Source of the DNA: Dehalococcoidales bacterium
GTDB taxonomy: Bacteria > Chloroflexota > Dehalococcoidia > Dehalococcoidales > UBA2162
NCBI GenBank assembly: GCA_020354275.1
Contig: CP070645.1
Coordinates: 794,792-814,905, forward strand
Length of the DNA stretch: 20,114 bases
Direction: 5' to 3'
Shown: positions 1-7,696 of the stretch, piece by piece
Position numbering within the stretch: position 1 is the first letter of the stretch
Layout: each line of letters starts with the position of its first letter
Position numbers and translations under genes: made by a program
Notes under the pieces: model-generated
Told to the model about the DNA's origin: nothing
What the model saw: only the letters and a program-made list of their open reading frames with translations
Databases searched by the model: none

Positions 1-338
1 ACGATAACAGGGTGGTCAGTATCGATGTCGGTGGTGCTGTAATTGAGGCAATTTCAGATTATAATACCGGGGAAGAGGTTTCAGCATGTGTCCGGCCGGA
101 GGATGTGACGCTGGCCGGATCTGAGGTTCCCAGCAGTGCCAGAAACCATTTCCGTGGCGAGGTGACCCGGACGGTATCGCTGGGGCCGCTGACCCGTATC
201 GAGCTGGACTGCGATTTCCCTCTGGTGTGTCTGGTTACCAACCGGTCGGCGGATGAGATGGGGCTGGTGAAGGGGAAAACGGTCTATGCCGCCTTCAAGG
301 CGACCGGTGTCCATGTGATAAAGAGGGAAGGTGGGTGA
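1..338 (+). CDS. Molybdate/tungstate ABC transporter ATP-binding protein, C-terminal part (5' end outside window)
   Basis: The reading frame is open to the left edge (first full codon at base 3), so this is the 3' end of a longer gene. The visible ~112 residues contain the ACVRPEDVTL segment that follows the ABC ATPase core, then a SSARNHFRGEV stretch and a small beta-rich TOBE-type domain ending in VYAAFKATGVHVI. This pattern is typical of ModC/WtpC/TupC ATPases, whose TOBE domain binds oxyanion or regulates transport. The nucleotide-binding motifs lie upstream of the window. moaA follows 99 bases downstream on the same strand, which supports molybdate or tungstate as the substrate. The sequence cannot separate the two oxyanions. 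Confidence is good for a Mo/W-type ABC ATPase and low for the exact subfamily. Confidence 0.8.
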   Translation, partial: DNRVVSIDVGGAVIEAISDYNTGEEVSACVRPEDVTLAGSEVPSSARNHFRGEVTRTVSLGPLTRIELDCDFPLVCLVTNRSADEMGLVKGKTVYAAFKATGVHVIKREGG

Positions 339-437
339 TACGCAATCTGCTTCGTTCTCTTATAAGTTAGCGATATATGGAGAGGAAGCGGAAAAAAAGA
401 TAAGGGGCACAAAATACCTTTTTAGACGGAGACGAAA

Positions 438-1418
438 ATGACGGGGCTTTATGATTCATACAACCGGTGTATTGATTACCTGCGTATCTCGGTCACTGAC
501 CGCTGTAACCTGCGCTGTATATATTGCACGGCGTACTCGATAGCCAACCTGACCCATGATGATATTCTACGGTACGAGGAAATTGAGCGCATAGTCAGGG
601 TGGCAGCCTTCGCTGGTATAAAGAAGATAAGGCTTACCGGCGGTGAGCCGCTGTTGAGGCTGGACCTGGACAAACTGGTGGCCATGATTTACCGGATAGA
701 CGGTATTGACGATATCTCTCTGACCACCAACGGAATACTGCTGGGGCAGTACGCTCTCAGGCTCAAGGAGGCCGGTCTGGACAGGGTAAATATAAGCCTG
801 GATACGTTGCAGAAAGAGAGGTTTCAGGTCATAAGCGGCCGTGACCATCTGGACGAGGTACTTGCCGGTATTGAGGCTGCCCACCGTGCCGGGCTGGAAC
901 CGGTCAAGATAAATATGGTGGTGATCCGGGGCATGAATGATGATGAGGTTCTTGATTTCGCCCGTAAGAGTAAAGATGAAGGGTGGCATGTCCGTTTTAT
1001 TGAATATATGCCATTCGCCACGCCGGGGCTTGAAACCCTGGGAGCGGTTCCCAAACAGGAAATCTGGGAAAAGCTGCAATCTCTGGGGAAGCTGGAGCCC
1101 TGTTATGACCAGACGGGTAATGGCCCGGCTGTTTATTACCGTTTACCCGGGACAAAGGGAACAATAGGTTTCATTACGCCGGTGACGGAGCACTTCTGCC
1201 AGTCCTGTAACCGCCTTCGACTTACCTCAGATGGCCAGTTACGGCCCTGTCTTCTTGATGACGGCGAGATTGATTTGAAGGGGCCACTCCGCAATGGGGC
1301 TGGTGATGAGGAACTGACAGGTCTTATTATGAAGGCGGTGTCCCTGAAGCCGGAACAGCATAAACTGGCCAGGGGGCTGACGCCAAACGGGCGTACGATG
1401 TGCCAGATAGGGGGCTAG
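438..1418 (+). CDS. moaA: GTP 3',8-cyclase MoaA (radical SAM)
   Basis: MoaA performs the first step of molybdenum cofactor synthesis, converting GTP to 3',8-cyclo-7,8-dihydro-GTP. The 326-residue product has the usual length. The N-terminal radical SAM cluster motif is C23-x3-C27-x2-C30 within VTDRCNLRCIYC, and LTGGEPLLR follows. The C-terminal second cluster is C254, C257 and C271 within FCQSCNRLRLTSDGQLRPCL. The protein ends in the conserved Gly-Gly tail (MCQIGG), which matters for catalysis. The ATG start is preceded by GGAG at 428-431. The residues just after the first cluster read TAYS rather than the common MPxxG/P, a small deviation. It is followed by moaC on the same strand after 42 bases. 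Confidence 0.96.
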   Translation: MTGLYDSYNRCIDYLRISVTDRCNLRCIYCTAYSIANLTHDDILRYEEIERIVRVAAFAGIKKIRLTGGEPLLRLDLDKLVAMIYRIDGIDDISLTTNGILLGQYALRLKEAGLDRVNISLDTLQKERFQVISGRDHLDEVLAGIEAAHRAGLEPVKINMVVIRGMNDDEVLDFARKSKDEGWHVRFIEYMPFATPGLETLGAVPKQEIWEKLQSLGKLEPCYDQTGNGPAVYYRLPGTKGTIGFITPVTEHFCQSCNRLRLTSDGQLRPCLLDDGEIDLKGPLRNGAGDEELTGLIMKAVSLKPEQHKLARGLTPNGRTMCQIGG

Positions 1419-1460
1419 GGGTGGTGCTGGGATAAAAAGGAGAGGAGGTGTTGTTAAAAG

Positions 1461-1934
1461 GTGAGTGAACTGAGTCATCTGAACGGAAAAGGCGAGGCAC
1501 GGATGGTCGATGTCGGCCAGAAGGGTGAGACCAGGCGTGAAGCAGTGGTTACCGGCCGGATAACGATGAAGCCGGACACGCTGGAGCAGATTAAAACTGC
1601 TGGTATGGAAAAGGGGGATGTCCTGTCGGTAGCCCGTGTGGCCGGCATCATGGCAGCCAAAAGAACGCCGGACCTGGTGCCATTGTGCCACCCGATACTT
1701 ATCGATGACATCTCGGTTGACTTCGACCTCGATGGGGATGACTCTATCGGAATCAGTGCCAGCGTCAAGAGCACCGGTAAAACGGGTGCCGAGATGGAAG
1801 CCCTGACAGCTGTTTCCGTGGCGGCACTGACCATCTACGATATGGCCAAGGCTGTGGATAGAGGAATGACCATCACCGAAATCTGCCTTCAGAGCAAGAA
1901 GGGCGGTAAAAGCGGGACCTACCGGAGGAAGTAG
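1461..1934 (+). CDS. moaC: Cyclic pyranopterin monophosphate synthase MoaC
   Basis: MoaC turns the MoaA product into cyclic pyranopterin monophosphate (precursor Z). The 157-residue protein matches the family length. It carries the conserved MVDVGQKGETRREAVVTGRI beginning, the KGDVLSVARVAGIMAAKRT segment, the LVPLCHPI active-site region, and the EMEALTAVSVAALTIYDMAKA block with the closing KKGGKSG. The start is a GTG with a strong GGAGGTG Shine-Dalgarno at 1444-1450. It lies in the same direction as moaA and probably in the same transcript. No MoaD or MoaE (molybdopterin synthase) gene is in the window. Confidence 0.96.
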   Translation: MSELSHLNGKGEARMVDVGQKGETRREAVVTGRITMKPDTLEQIKTAGMEKGDVLSVARVAGIMAAKRTPDLVPLCHPILIDDISVDFDLDGDDSIGISASVKSTGKTGAEMEALTAVSVAALTIYDMAKAVDRGMTITEICLQSKKGGKSGTYRRK

Positions 1935-1959
1935 ATATTTACCAGGTAAGGAGCTTTCA

Positions 1960-2427
1960 ATGGATGTAATCTTAGCTACAGATTCTCATGTTCCTGAGAT
2001 TATAGACCTATGGAAAGAGTTTATGGACTTTCATAAGGACATAGACCCTCGCTTTCCGATAAGAGGGGATGCACCTTTGGAATGGAAAAAGCACCTGAGA
2101 GGATTAATGCAATCAGAGAATGTCCTTATTCTGGTTGCCATTGATGAAAATCAGATGGTTGGATTTTCTATTTCGCTAATAAACAGATACACGCCTATAT
2201 GGAAGCGTGAATTCTACGGGGCTATTGACAGTATTGCTGTGAAATCTGAATATCGGAGACAGGGAATCGGAGAGCAATTGCTGGTTAAAATCTTCGAGTG
2301 GTTTGAATCATTAAAAATAGATAGAATTGAAGTATCGGTAGCCGCCAGGAATCAGGTAGGTTACTCGTTCTGGAAAAAGCATGGATTTCAAGACTACACT
2401 CACCGTTTATACTTGGACAGAAGATAG
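1960..2427 (+). CDS. GNAT family N-acetyltransferase
   Basis: This 155-residue protein has a GNAT fold signature. The acetyl-CoA binding motif A is VKSEYRRQGIGEQLLVKIF near residues 88-106 (R-x-x-G-I-G type), followed by VSVAARNQVGYSFWKKHGF, the typical motif B with N...A/Y..F(Y)...GF. The substrate is unknown. The ATG start follows AAGGAG at 1948-1953 with a 6-base spacer. It begins 25 bases after moaC, so it may be read from the same transcript, but its sequence is clearly more A+T-rich than moaA/moaC, hinting at a separate origin. It converges on the minus-strand gene at 2541. Confidence 0.85.
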   Translation: MDVILATDSHVPEIIDLWKEFMDFHKDIDPRFPIRGDAPLEWKKHLRGLMQSENVLILVAIDENQMVGFSISLINRYTPIWKREFYGAIDSIAVKSEYRRQGIGEQLLVKIFEWFESLKIDRIEVSVAARNQVGYSFWKKHGFQDYTHRLYLDRR

Positions 2428-2540
2428 CTACTAACACTTTATAGCTAAAATAGCGTCATTGTAATCTAATCGCCCTATTCTGAAGAGTAAATATCAATTA
2501 CTCTCTCTGTGTTATTAAGGAGAAGAAATGGCTTGTATAT

Positions 2541-2894
2541 TTACCGTTCCCTGTCAATGTCGACAATGCCCATGCTCAGTCTCTCTTCGTAGAAGCTCCA
2601 GGTGATGCGGCATTCGGAAAATCGGTTCTTATCGGTGTTGAAGTAGCTGCCTTCGGCAATGCCGGTCCACTGACCGTCACCGGCATACTCGGCTTCAATG
2701 GTGATGTCTCTATCCGGGCTGACCAGTTCCATATTGATTATCTCGTAGCGGATAAAGGCGATTACCTCTTCTTCGCTTAGCCGGGGGCTATCCTGTCCCT
2801 GTAGAGCCAGGATAGTAACGCTGGTGAAAACCATCACCAGGGCAATAATCAATATAACCCATTTCCACTCATCGAAAATCTTATGCCAGTCCAC
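2541..2894 (-). CDS. Membrane-anchored hypothetical protein
   Basis: The family of this 117-residue protein is not recognised. Residues ~12-31 (WVILIIALVMVFTSVTILAL) form one clear transmembrane helix near the N-terminus, after a short charged segment. The rest is a small, acidic, probably extracytoplasmic domain with beta-like patterns (ITIEAEYAGDGQWTGIAEGS, CRITWSFYEERLSMGIVDID). One cysteine is present. The start is GTG with only a weak upstream AAAGG. It is transcribed in the same direction as, and ~109 bases downstream of, the protease-inhibitor lipoprotein gene. Both encode small exported or anchored proteins, so a shared envelope role is possible but unproven. Confidence 0.6.
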   Translation of the reverse strand: MDWHKIFDEWKWVILIIALVMVFTSVTILALQGQDSPRLSEEEVIAFIRYEIINMELVSPDRDITIEAEYAGDGQWTGIAEGSYFNTDKNRFSECRITWSFYEERLSMGIVDIDRER

Positions 2895-3003
2895 GGGATA
2901 CCGTTACCTTTCCCGGCGGATATTTGATACCGGTAATGACTATCATATCATGCCGCTGAAAGGGTACCAACCTGCCATACGGTAGGAGTGCCGCTCTCAA
3001 CGA

Positions 3004-3429
3004 TTATTCAACGATGACAGTGAAGAAGTATGTCCACTCTGCCTGTTCTTCTTCTTCCCAGGATCGGCGGTATTCCATACGCACTTCGGCTTCCCCTGTT
3101 TCAGTAGCTTCGAAGGTCCAGACCTCTGTGCCGGCAGCACCAACAGCACCGTCTTCAGGTTCTTCGAAGTCGTAGTCTTCTTCCATTAACACGTTATCAC
3201 CGGTCATCTCGTACTCCCACTCAAAACCTGTGGTCGGATTTGAGCATAGCTTGACGGTAATCTTGTCGCCGATCTCTACCTCGAAATTGTTTCTCATGCT
3301 GTTAGGGTTTTCGCTGAACTGCTGGCATGAAATGTCTACTCCTGTTGCCCGTGACGTGACGATGCATGATATCAGTGAAAGGGAGATTACCGTCACCGCT
3401 GCCAGTACCAGGATGCTTCTTATTTTCAA
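3004..3429 (-). CDS. Chagasin-like (I42 family) peptidase-inhibitor lipoprotein
   Basis: The 141-residue protein begins with a lipoprotein signal peptide: basic n-region MKIR, hydrophobic core, and lipobox L-I-S-C near residues 19-22. The mature part resembles the chagasin/I42 fold, which inhibits papain-type cysteine proteases through three loops. The first loop is the clear NPTTGFEWEY motif. The second corresponds to GAVGAAGTEVWTF (family GxGG-type loop). The third is EYRRSWEEE (family R-P-W loop, here R-S-W). The start is TTG, fixed by a strong AAGGAGG Shine-Dalgarno 7 bases upstream. Export and lipid anchoring are inferred from the signal. Actual inhibition is a family-based prediction, since the Pro of the third loop is missing. 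Confidence 0.82.
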   Translation of the reverse strand: MKIRSILVLAAVTVISLSLISCIVTSRATGVDISCQQFSENPNSMRNNFEVEIGDKITVKLCSNPTTGFEWEYEMTGDNVLMEEDYDFEEPEDGAVGAAGTEVWTFEATETGEAEVRMEYRRSWEEEEQAEWTYFFTVIVE

Positions 3430-3620
3430 TGTTACCCCTCCTTCTTACTTAATGATGTCACTGTGTATAACGAAGTAAACCGTATCTGGTTAGCATTAGT
3501 GTATTAGGCCGTTTTCTTTATAGCCATAGAACCTCTCTCCCTACATACGGTCTTCTTTCGGTATAGTAGGCAGGTTGACTCGCGTTCTGCTGAAATCCAA
3601 CACAAATTGTTGTCTGGTGT

Positions 3621-4148
3621 TCAACAAGCATTTTCAGTGGATTTACTGCGTCTTCTGGTCATATAACGTTCATCACCGAGGTATGGTCTTTTATCTATAT
3701 AATAGGCAGAGTGGTTTGACTTTGGTTCAAACCCCAGAGAACGGTAAAAGCTGGACTCATATTCATCGAAGATGTCGCATGATATGAAGTCAGCCCCCAT
3801 ATGGGAAAGTTCGTTGATAAGAACCTCTCCCATTCTTTTGCCGAGTCCGGAATCATCCTTGCCAATAAGGGAACCGTTCTCGTATTCCAGGTTTACCCCA
3901 TGGTACTTCAGATCTAAACAAAACTCCATGACAACAGCACTGAGTCCATCAAACATCGCCCGGGTAATACCTACCAGTTTATCCCCCTCGAAGGCGCCGA
4001 TTATCAGGCTGCTGTGGTATAAGGGTTTACTTGCCAGTTCCTTGCCATATCCTTCTTCACAGATGTTGTTCCTCTGGTAGAAGGAAAATAGTTGCCCGGC
4101 GGTTATTTGGGGATTGACTAATATCTTGACATTATCTAAATCGGCCAT
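3621..4148 (-). CDS. GNAT family N-acetyltransferase
   Basis: The 175-residue protein is GNAT-like. It has a beta-strand pair LIIGAFEGDKLVGITRAMFDG, an acetyl-CoA region around GLGKRMGEVLINELSHMGAD, and a C-terminal block YESSFYRSLGFEPKSNHSAYYIDK matching the F..LGF motif. The chosen start is ATG (MADLDNV). An in-frame TTG two codons upstream is possible but less likely. The gene starts 28 bases after the moeA stop on the same strand, so it may be the third gene of a moaB-moeA operon. The substrate is unknown. It is more A+T-rich than moeA. The C-terminal ~20 residues are basic and may be poorly conserved. Confidence 0.78.
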   Translation of the reverse strand: MADLDNVKILVNPQITAGQLFSFYQRNNICEEGYGKELASKPLYHSSLIIGAFEGDKLVGITRAMFDGLSAVVMEFCLDLKYHGVNLEYENGSLIGKDDSGLGKRMGEVLINELSHMGADFISCDIFDEYESSFYRSLGFEPKSNHSAYYIDKRPYLGDERYMTRRRSKSTENAC

Positions 4149-4176
4149 CTTCAACGCCCCAGCAATAGGGAAGAAA

Positions 4177-5382
4177 CTAGAACAGCGTTACCGTAACCGG
4201 GGTGCCCTTCTCCAGCAGGTCCACATTCTGCTCTATCTCGATGTAACCGTCGGCCTCGGCGACACTGGTTATCGCCCCCGATTCCTTGAACACGGGAGTA
4301 GCCTCGTCGCCCTCGATGCTGACGGTCAGGAACTGCTTCCGGCCGACGCTACCCGGGACTCTCCGGGAGAGCCTGGCCTCAATGGTTTCCCCTCTTCTCG
4401 GTGGCAACTGCGCCATGCTGCGCAGTGCCGGCAGGATGAAGAGGTAGGTGTTTATCAGGCAGGAGGTGGGGTAGCCCGGCATACCCATCAACGGTTTATC
4501 CTGTACCATGGCAAAGATTGTCGGTTTGCCCGGTCTAACTTGTATCCCGTGGAAGAGGACCTGGCCCATGTCCTGAAGGACACCGGTCAACAGGTCCCTC
4601 TCGCCTACCGAGGAACCGCCCGAGATAACCACCAGGTCGCTTTCCAGAGCACGGCTGATTAGCTTTTTCAGCTCATTAGCGTCGTCGGGGGCAATACCGA
4701 ATATGGTCGGATTACCACCGTTGGCTTTTACCACCGAGGTGATGGTGTGCGAGTTGATGTCATAGACCTGCCCCGGCTCCAGCTTCTGCCCGAGGGCAAC
4801 CACCTCCTCCCCACTGGGCAGAATGGCTACCTCCGGTTTGGCGTAGACGGTGATGTTGCTTATCCCCTGTGAGGAAAGAACGCCTATCTTTCCCGCATCA
4901 AGGATAGCCCCGCGCTTGAGAATGGCCTTTCCGGCCTCGATGTCCTCGCCTATCTTGCCGACATTGGCTCCGGGATATACCGCCTTGAATATCTTTACCT
5001 GGCCATCTGCTGCCTCAGTATCCTCAACCATCACCACCGAGTCGGCACCTTCGGGCATCATGGCCCCGGTGGCAATCTGAAGGCATTGCCCCTGGCCAAT
5101 GTTCTCTTCGGGCGTGTGACCGGCATGCACCTCACCGATTAGGTGTAATACGTTGGGGTTTCTCTGGCTGGAGCCGAAGGTGTCTTGGGCGATGACGGCG
5201 TACCCATCCATGGCGGCCCTGTTAAAGGGGGGTATGCTCAATGCGGCCTTAATGTCCTGGGCGAGGACTCTCCCCGTGGCGTCGTCAAGAGTGACCGCTT
5301 CTGTCCGGGTGACCGGCCCGATGTTGGCCTCAACAACCTTTTTCGCCTCCTCGAAGGAGAGCAACGCCCCAAAAGGTTTCAT
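4177..5382 (-). CDS. moeA: Molybdopterin molybdenumtransferase MoeA
   Basis: MoeA inserts molybdate (or tungstate) into adenylylated molybdopterin. At 401 residues it has the normal length. Visible motifs in order are PPFNRAAMDGYAV (family P-x-F-x-x-S-A-M-D-G-Y), IATGAMMPEGADSVVMVED, ILPSGEEVV followed by VYDINSHTI, VVISGGSSVGERD, and GIQVRPGKPTIFAMV with GMPGYPTSC. The last is the GxPGxPxS loop in the GYP form rather than the E. coli GNP form. The C-terminal domain ends in GTPVTVTLF. Its ATG overlaps the moaB stop (ATGA), indicating translational coupling. The Ser of the first motif is Ala here. Confidence 0.95.
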   Translation of the reverse strand: MKPFGALLSFEEAKKVVEANIGPVTRTEAVTLDDATGRVLAQDIKAALSIPPFNRAAMDGYAVIAQDTFGSSQRNPNVLHLIGEVHAGHTPEENIGQGQCLQIATGAMMPEGADSVVMVEDTEAADGQVKIFKAVYPGANVGKIGEDIEAGKAILKRGAILDAGKIGVLSSQGISNITVYAKPEVAILPSGEEVVALGQKLEPGQVYDINSHTITSVVKANGGNPTIFGIAPDDANELKKLISRALESDLVVISGGSSVGERDLLTGVLQDMGQVLFHGIQVRPGKPTIFAMVQDKPLMGMPGYPTSCLINTYLFILPALRSMAQLPPRRGETIEARLSRRVPGSVGRKQFLTVSIEGDEATPVFKESGAITSVAEADGYIEIEQNVDLLEKGTPVTVTLF

Positions 5383-5882
5383 CTAGTTGCCTCCCTGACC
5401 AGGTGGCTGATTTCGGGTAGTATTACCCTGTCCATGGCCAGATTGGCCGCTCCCGGTGAGCCGGGAAGACAGAGGATAACCTTTCCCCGGCTGATACCGC
5501 CCACCGCCCGGCTCATGATGCTGGCGGTGCCCAGTTCCTGATAGGTCAGGAAACGGAAGAGCTCACCAAAACCGTCCAGCCTCTTTTCCAGCATGGGTGA
5601 TACCGTCTCAACGGTAATATCACGGCTGCCCGTCCCGGTACCGCCACTGGTGATGATAACCTGGAGCTCTTTCATTGCCAGCAGTTCTTCCAGCCTGTTT
5701 TCCAGGGTGTTTGCATCGTTTTTCAGAATGGCGTGGGAAATCACCCGGTGCCCGTTTTGCTCCAGCTTTTGCCGTAGTATCCTGCCCGACTCGTCATCCT
5801 TTTCGGTGCGGCTGTCCGAAACGGTCAGGACCGCACAACTTACACTAACTGGTGATGCTTCTTTATGTTTATGGTAGGACAT
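5379..5882 (-). CDS. moaB: Molybdopterin adenylyltransferase MoaB/MogA family
   Basis: This enzyme adenylylates molybdopterin before metal insertion. The 167-residue product contains AVLTVSDSRTEKDDESG (substrate-binding D-S-R), the nucleotide-loop IITSGGTGTGSRDITVE, and LPGSPGAANLAMD near the C-terminus, all typical of MoaB/MogA. The start chosen is ATG at 5882 (MSYHKHKE). An upstream in-frame TTG at 5930 would add 16 residues, but it falls exactly in the -35 hexamer of a good promoter (TTGCAA, 18 bases, TATAAT), so the longer form is unlikely. The gene overlaps moeA by 4 bases. The two are split from moaA/moaC and read in the opposite direction. Confidence 0.94.
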   Translation of the reverse strand: MSYHKHKEASPVSVSCAVLTVSDSRTEKDDESGRILRQKLEQNGHRVISHAILKNDANTLENRLEELLAMKELQVIITSGGTGTGSRDITVETVSPMLEKRLDGFGELFRFLTYQELGTASIMSRAVGGISRGKVILCLPGSPGAANLAMDRVILPEISHLVREATR

Positions 5883-5900
5883 ATTAGCTCTTATAGGGTT

Positions 5901-5930
5901 ATTATAGGTGCTGGCGTCAAGATATTGCAA
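5901..5930 (-). promoter_or_regulatory. Promoter of moaB-moeA
   Basis: On the minus strand a -35 box TTGCAA (5925-5930; 4 of 6 consensus) and a perfect -10 TATAAT (5901-5906) are separated by 18 bases. Transcription would begin about 10-13 bases before the moaB ATG, giving a very short leader. No obvious operator was seen. Confidence 0.6.
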
Positions 5931-6016
5931 TCGCAGCCATAGTTGACAATTGGAAAGGGCAGCCTTTCTATCTCTCTAAGCAGGAGAGTAGAGTATCATT
6001 ACCCATCTGCCGGATT

Positions 6017-6580
6017 CTAGAAGTGAGGCTTACATAAGATCTCCTGTACCTTGATGTCAAAGAACCTGGTGGAGTTGACCGGTTTGAGCACCACGGCGGT
6101 ATCAGCCCCCCGCCCGGTGCCGGCAATTGATATTATGTCTTCGTCGGTGCGTATCAGTCCGGCATCGGTGGCCATGAGGGCGCATTCTAGGACTACCTTC
6201 ATTCCCTGTCCGAATATACGCAATACGTTGGCGATTATTTCGCCGATGGATATAGTATCGAATTTAAGGCGCGTTGCCCGGCTCACTCCACCGAAGGAGT
6301 GCATCGTAGTCAGTATTATGCCCTTCTTGCTCTCTATTTTCTTTCTGTTTTCGTCGGTCAACTCCTGGGTATCGGGATCCCTCATACCGGCGTGGTGGGT
6401 CACCACAACCACTTTCATTCCTTTGAAGACCTCGGTTGCCCTGACGCCGGTATCGCCGACGGTTGAAGCCACCACTATTGTCTTGATAACCAACTCATCG
6501 GCCCGTTGTTTGGCAATGCGCAGCGTTTCCTCGGTATTGTCTCGGCCAGGCTTCTCGAAATAAACGATCTTTCCTTCCAT
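6017..6580 (-). CDS. Stand-alone pyruvate kinase C-terminal (alpha/beta) domain protein
   Basis: The 187-residue product resembles the C-terminal domain of pyruvate kinase (PK_C) without the catalytic barrel. It shows EETLRIAKQRADEL, IVVASTVGDTGVRATEVFKGMKVVVVTHHAG, and a later FGQGMKVVLECALMATDAGLI with SIAGTGRGADTAVVLKP. The last segment recalls the allosteric effector or nucleotide-binding part of the fold. Free-standing PK_C proteins are known in bacteria and archaea, but their function is not established. The ATG at 6580 is preferred because GGAGG lies upstream and all conserved sequence starts there. An in-frame ATG at 6670 would add 30 unconvincing residues. It is a single gene, divergent from nadK. 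Confidence 0.8.
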   Translation of the reverse strand: MEGKIVYFEKPGRDNTEETLRIAKQRADELVIKTIVVASTVGDTGVRATEVFKGMKVVVVTHHAGMRDPDTQELTDENRKKIESKKGIILTTMHSFGGVSRATRLKFDTISIGEIIANVLRIFGQGMKVVLECALMATDAGLIRTDEDIISIAGTGRGADTAVVLKPVNSTRFFDIKVQEILCKPHF

Positions 6581-6630
6581 TAACGTTCTTCTACCTCCGT
6601 GTGGAATTTTATCCTGTTGCCTGTTCAGAT

Positions 6631-6660
6631 AGTTTAACACTAACCGGGAGCAGGGGACAA
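6631..6660 (-). promoter_or_regulatory. Possible promoter of the PK_C-domain gene
   Basis: On the minus strand TTGTCC (6655-6660) and TAAACT (6631-6636), each 4 of 6 to consensus, lie 18 bases apart. The position fits the internal ATG at 6580 as the true start. The match is weak. Confidence 0.3.
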
Positions 6661-6751
6661 GATAACTCATGCTGGTTGTCGGTTCGAATAGGTGAATGAT
6701 TCCCTAGTCATTTACAGTGAAATTAACAAGAGTGGTGGCAACTCGGTTGTC

Positions 6752-6781
6752 TTTACTTACTGCAATCTGGCGGGCTATAAT
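6752..6781 (+). promoter_or_regulatory. Promoter of nadK operon
   Basis: TTTACT (6752-6757) and a perfect TATAAT (6776-6781) are separated by 18 bases. The expected start near 6788 leaves a leader of about 70 bases before nadK. Confidence 0.55.
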
Positions 6782-6856
6782 TGTCATGGTTGTTCCGGAT
6801 AAGCCACACCAAGAAGATGTGTCACCATAATTCCTTATAACCAGGCGGTTGGATTT

Positions 6857-7696
6857 ATGAAGAGAGTCGGTATTCTTTACCATCCCATGAAGGAAGATGC
6901 CTACACCTTGAGCGGTAAGGTTGAGGACTTTTTAAAGTCCGAGGGTCTTTCCGTATGGTCATGTTCTGCCTGGGAAACGGAGGCAGCCAGGGGACAGGTT
7001 GAGGGTAGTGACTTATTGCTCAGTATTGGCGGTGATGGCACCATTCTACGGGCAGCCCAGGTAGCGATTTACGGGCCAGCCCCTGTTACCGGGATAAATG
7101 TCGGCAAGCTGGGGTTTATGACTGAACTGAGCGTTGACGAAGCTATTGATAAGCTGCCGGCTCTGCTGGCCGGGGAAAGCTGGATTGATGAAAGGTCGCT
7201 GCTTGAGGCGGAGCTTTCTCCCGCCACTGAAGGTACCCGTCCACTCGGTGTTTCCTATGCCCTTAACGACGTGGTGGTAACACGCAGCACGGTAGCCAGG
7301 GTGGTATATGTGACTGCCAGTGTTGACGGGGAGCCGTTGACCACCTATAAGGGTGACGGGGTAATTGTTGCCACCGCTACCGGCAGTACCGGTTATTCAC
7401 TGGCCGCCGGTGGCCCCATCCTCCACCCGCAGGCCAGGGAGCTCATGCTGGTACCGATATTACCCCATATCAGCGCCGACTACACGCTGGTATTGCCGTC
7501 TACCGTCACCATCAGCCTGGGTGTAAGTACCACTCAGCCGGCCATGTTGAGTATTGATGGTCATCTAAACTGGCAGCTGTCCAGCGGTGATACGGTTACG
7601 GTAAAACGGAGTGCCAGAACAGTACAGTTCTTAAGGATTCACTCGGAGAGCTCGTTCTACGGCTCTCTGGATGAGAAGTTGGAGGGGAAGAAGTGA
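6857..7696 (+). CDS. nadK: NAD kinase
   Basis: The enzyme phosphorylates NAD to NADP using ATP (or polyphosphate) and is the cell's source of NADP. The 279-residue protein has the family length. The active-site motif is LLLSIGGDGTILRAAQ near residues 54-69 (GGDGT). NVGKLGFMTEL (NxGxLGF) follows, then ALNDVVVTR (LNE/D-type) and YKGDGVIVATATGSTGYSLAAGGPILHP. These cover the NAD-binding and catalytic residues. The ATG is preceded by a modest AGGCGG. The stop overlaps the GTG start of the next gene (GTGA), so it heads a three-gene operon with the ArgA-like acetyltransferase and a Nudix hydrolase. Confidence 0.95.
   Translation: MKRVGILYHPMKEDAYTLSGKVEDFLKSEGLSVWSCSAWETEAARGQVEGSDLLLSIGGDGTILRAAQVAIYGPAPVTGINVGKLGFMTELSVDEAIDKLPALLAGESWIDERSLLEAELSPATEGTRPLGVSYALNDVVVTRSTVARVVYVTASVDGEPLTTYKGDGVIVATATGSTGYSLAAGGPILHPQARELMLVPILPHISADYTLVLPSTVTISLGVSTTQPAMLSIDGHLNWQLSSGDTVTVKRSARTVQFLRIHSESSFYGSLDEKLEGKK

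Noticed and set aside
339..437. Molybdenum cofactor riboswitch or ModE site upstream of moaA
   Set aside because: The gap is only 99 bases, too short for the known Moco riboswitch structure, and no convincing ModE-like palindrome was found.
567..1079. 170-codon minus-strand open frame opposite moaA
   Set aside because: It is antisense to moaA with intact radical SAM motifs on the plus strand, and no recognisable protein features were seen.
3607..3627. TTGTTG/CAACAA inverted repeat at the end of the GNAT gene as terminator
   Set aside because: The stem is short and AT-rich and the following T-run is broken, so it is too weak to call.
4114..4662. 182-codon plus-strand open frame opposite moeA
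   Set aside because: It lies antisense to a clearly recognised moeA, has no family features and low-complexity composition. It is a shadow of the GC-rich coding frame.
6051..6563. 170-codon plus-strand open frame opposite the PK_C-domain gene
   Set aside because: It is Ser/Thr/Val-rich as expected from the reverse reading of a coding gene, and it has no Shine-Dalgarno.
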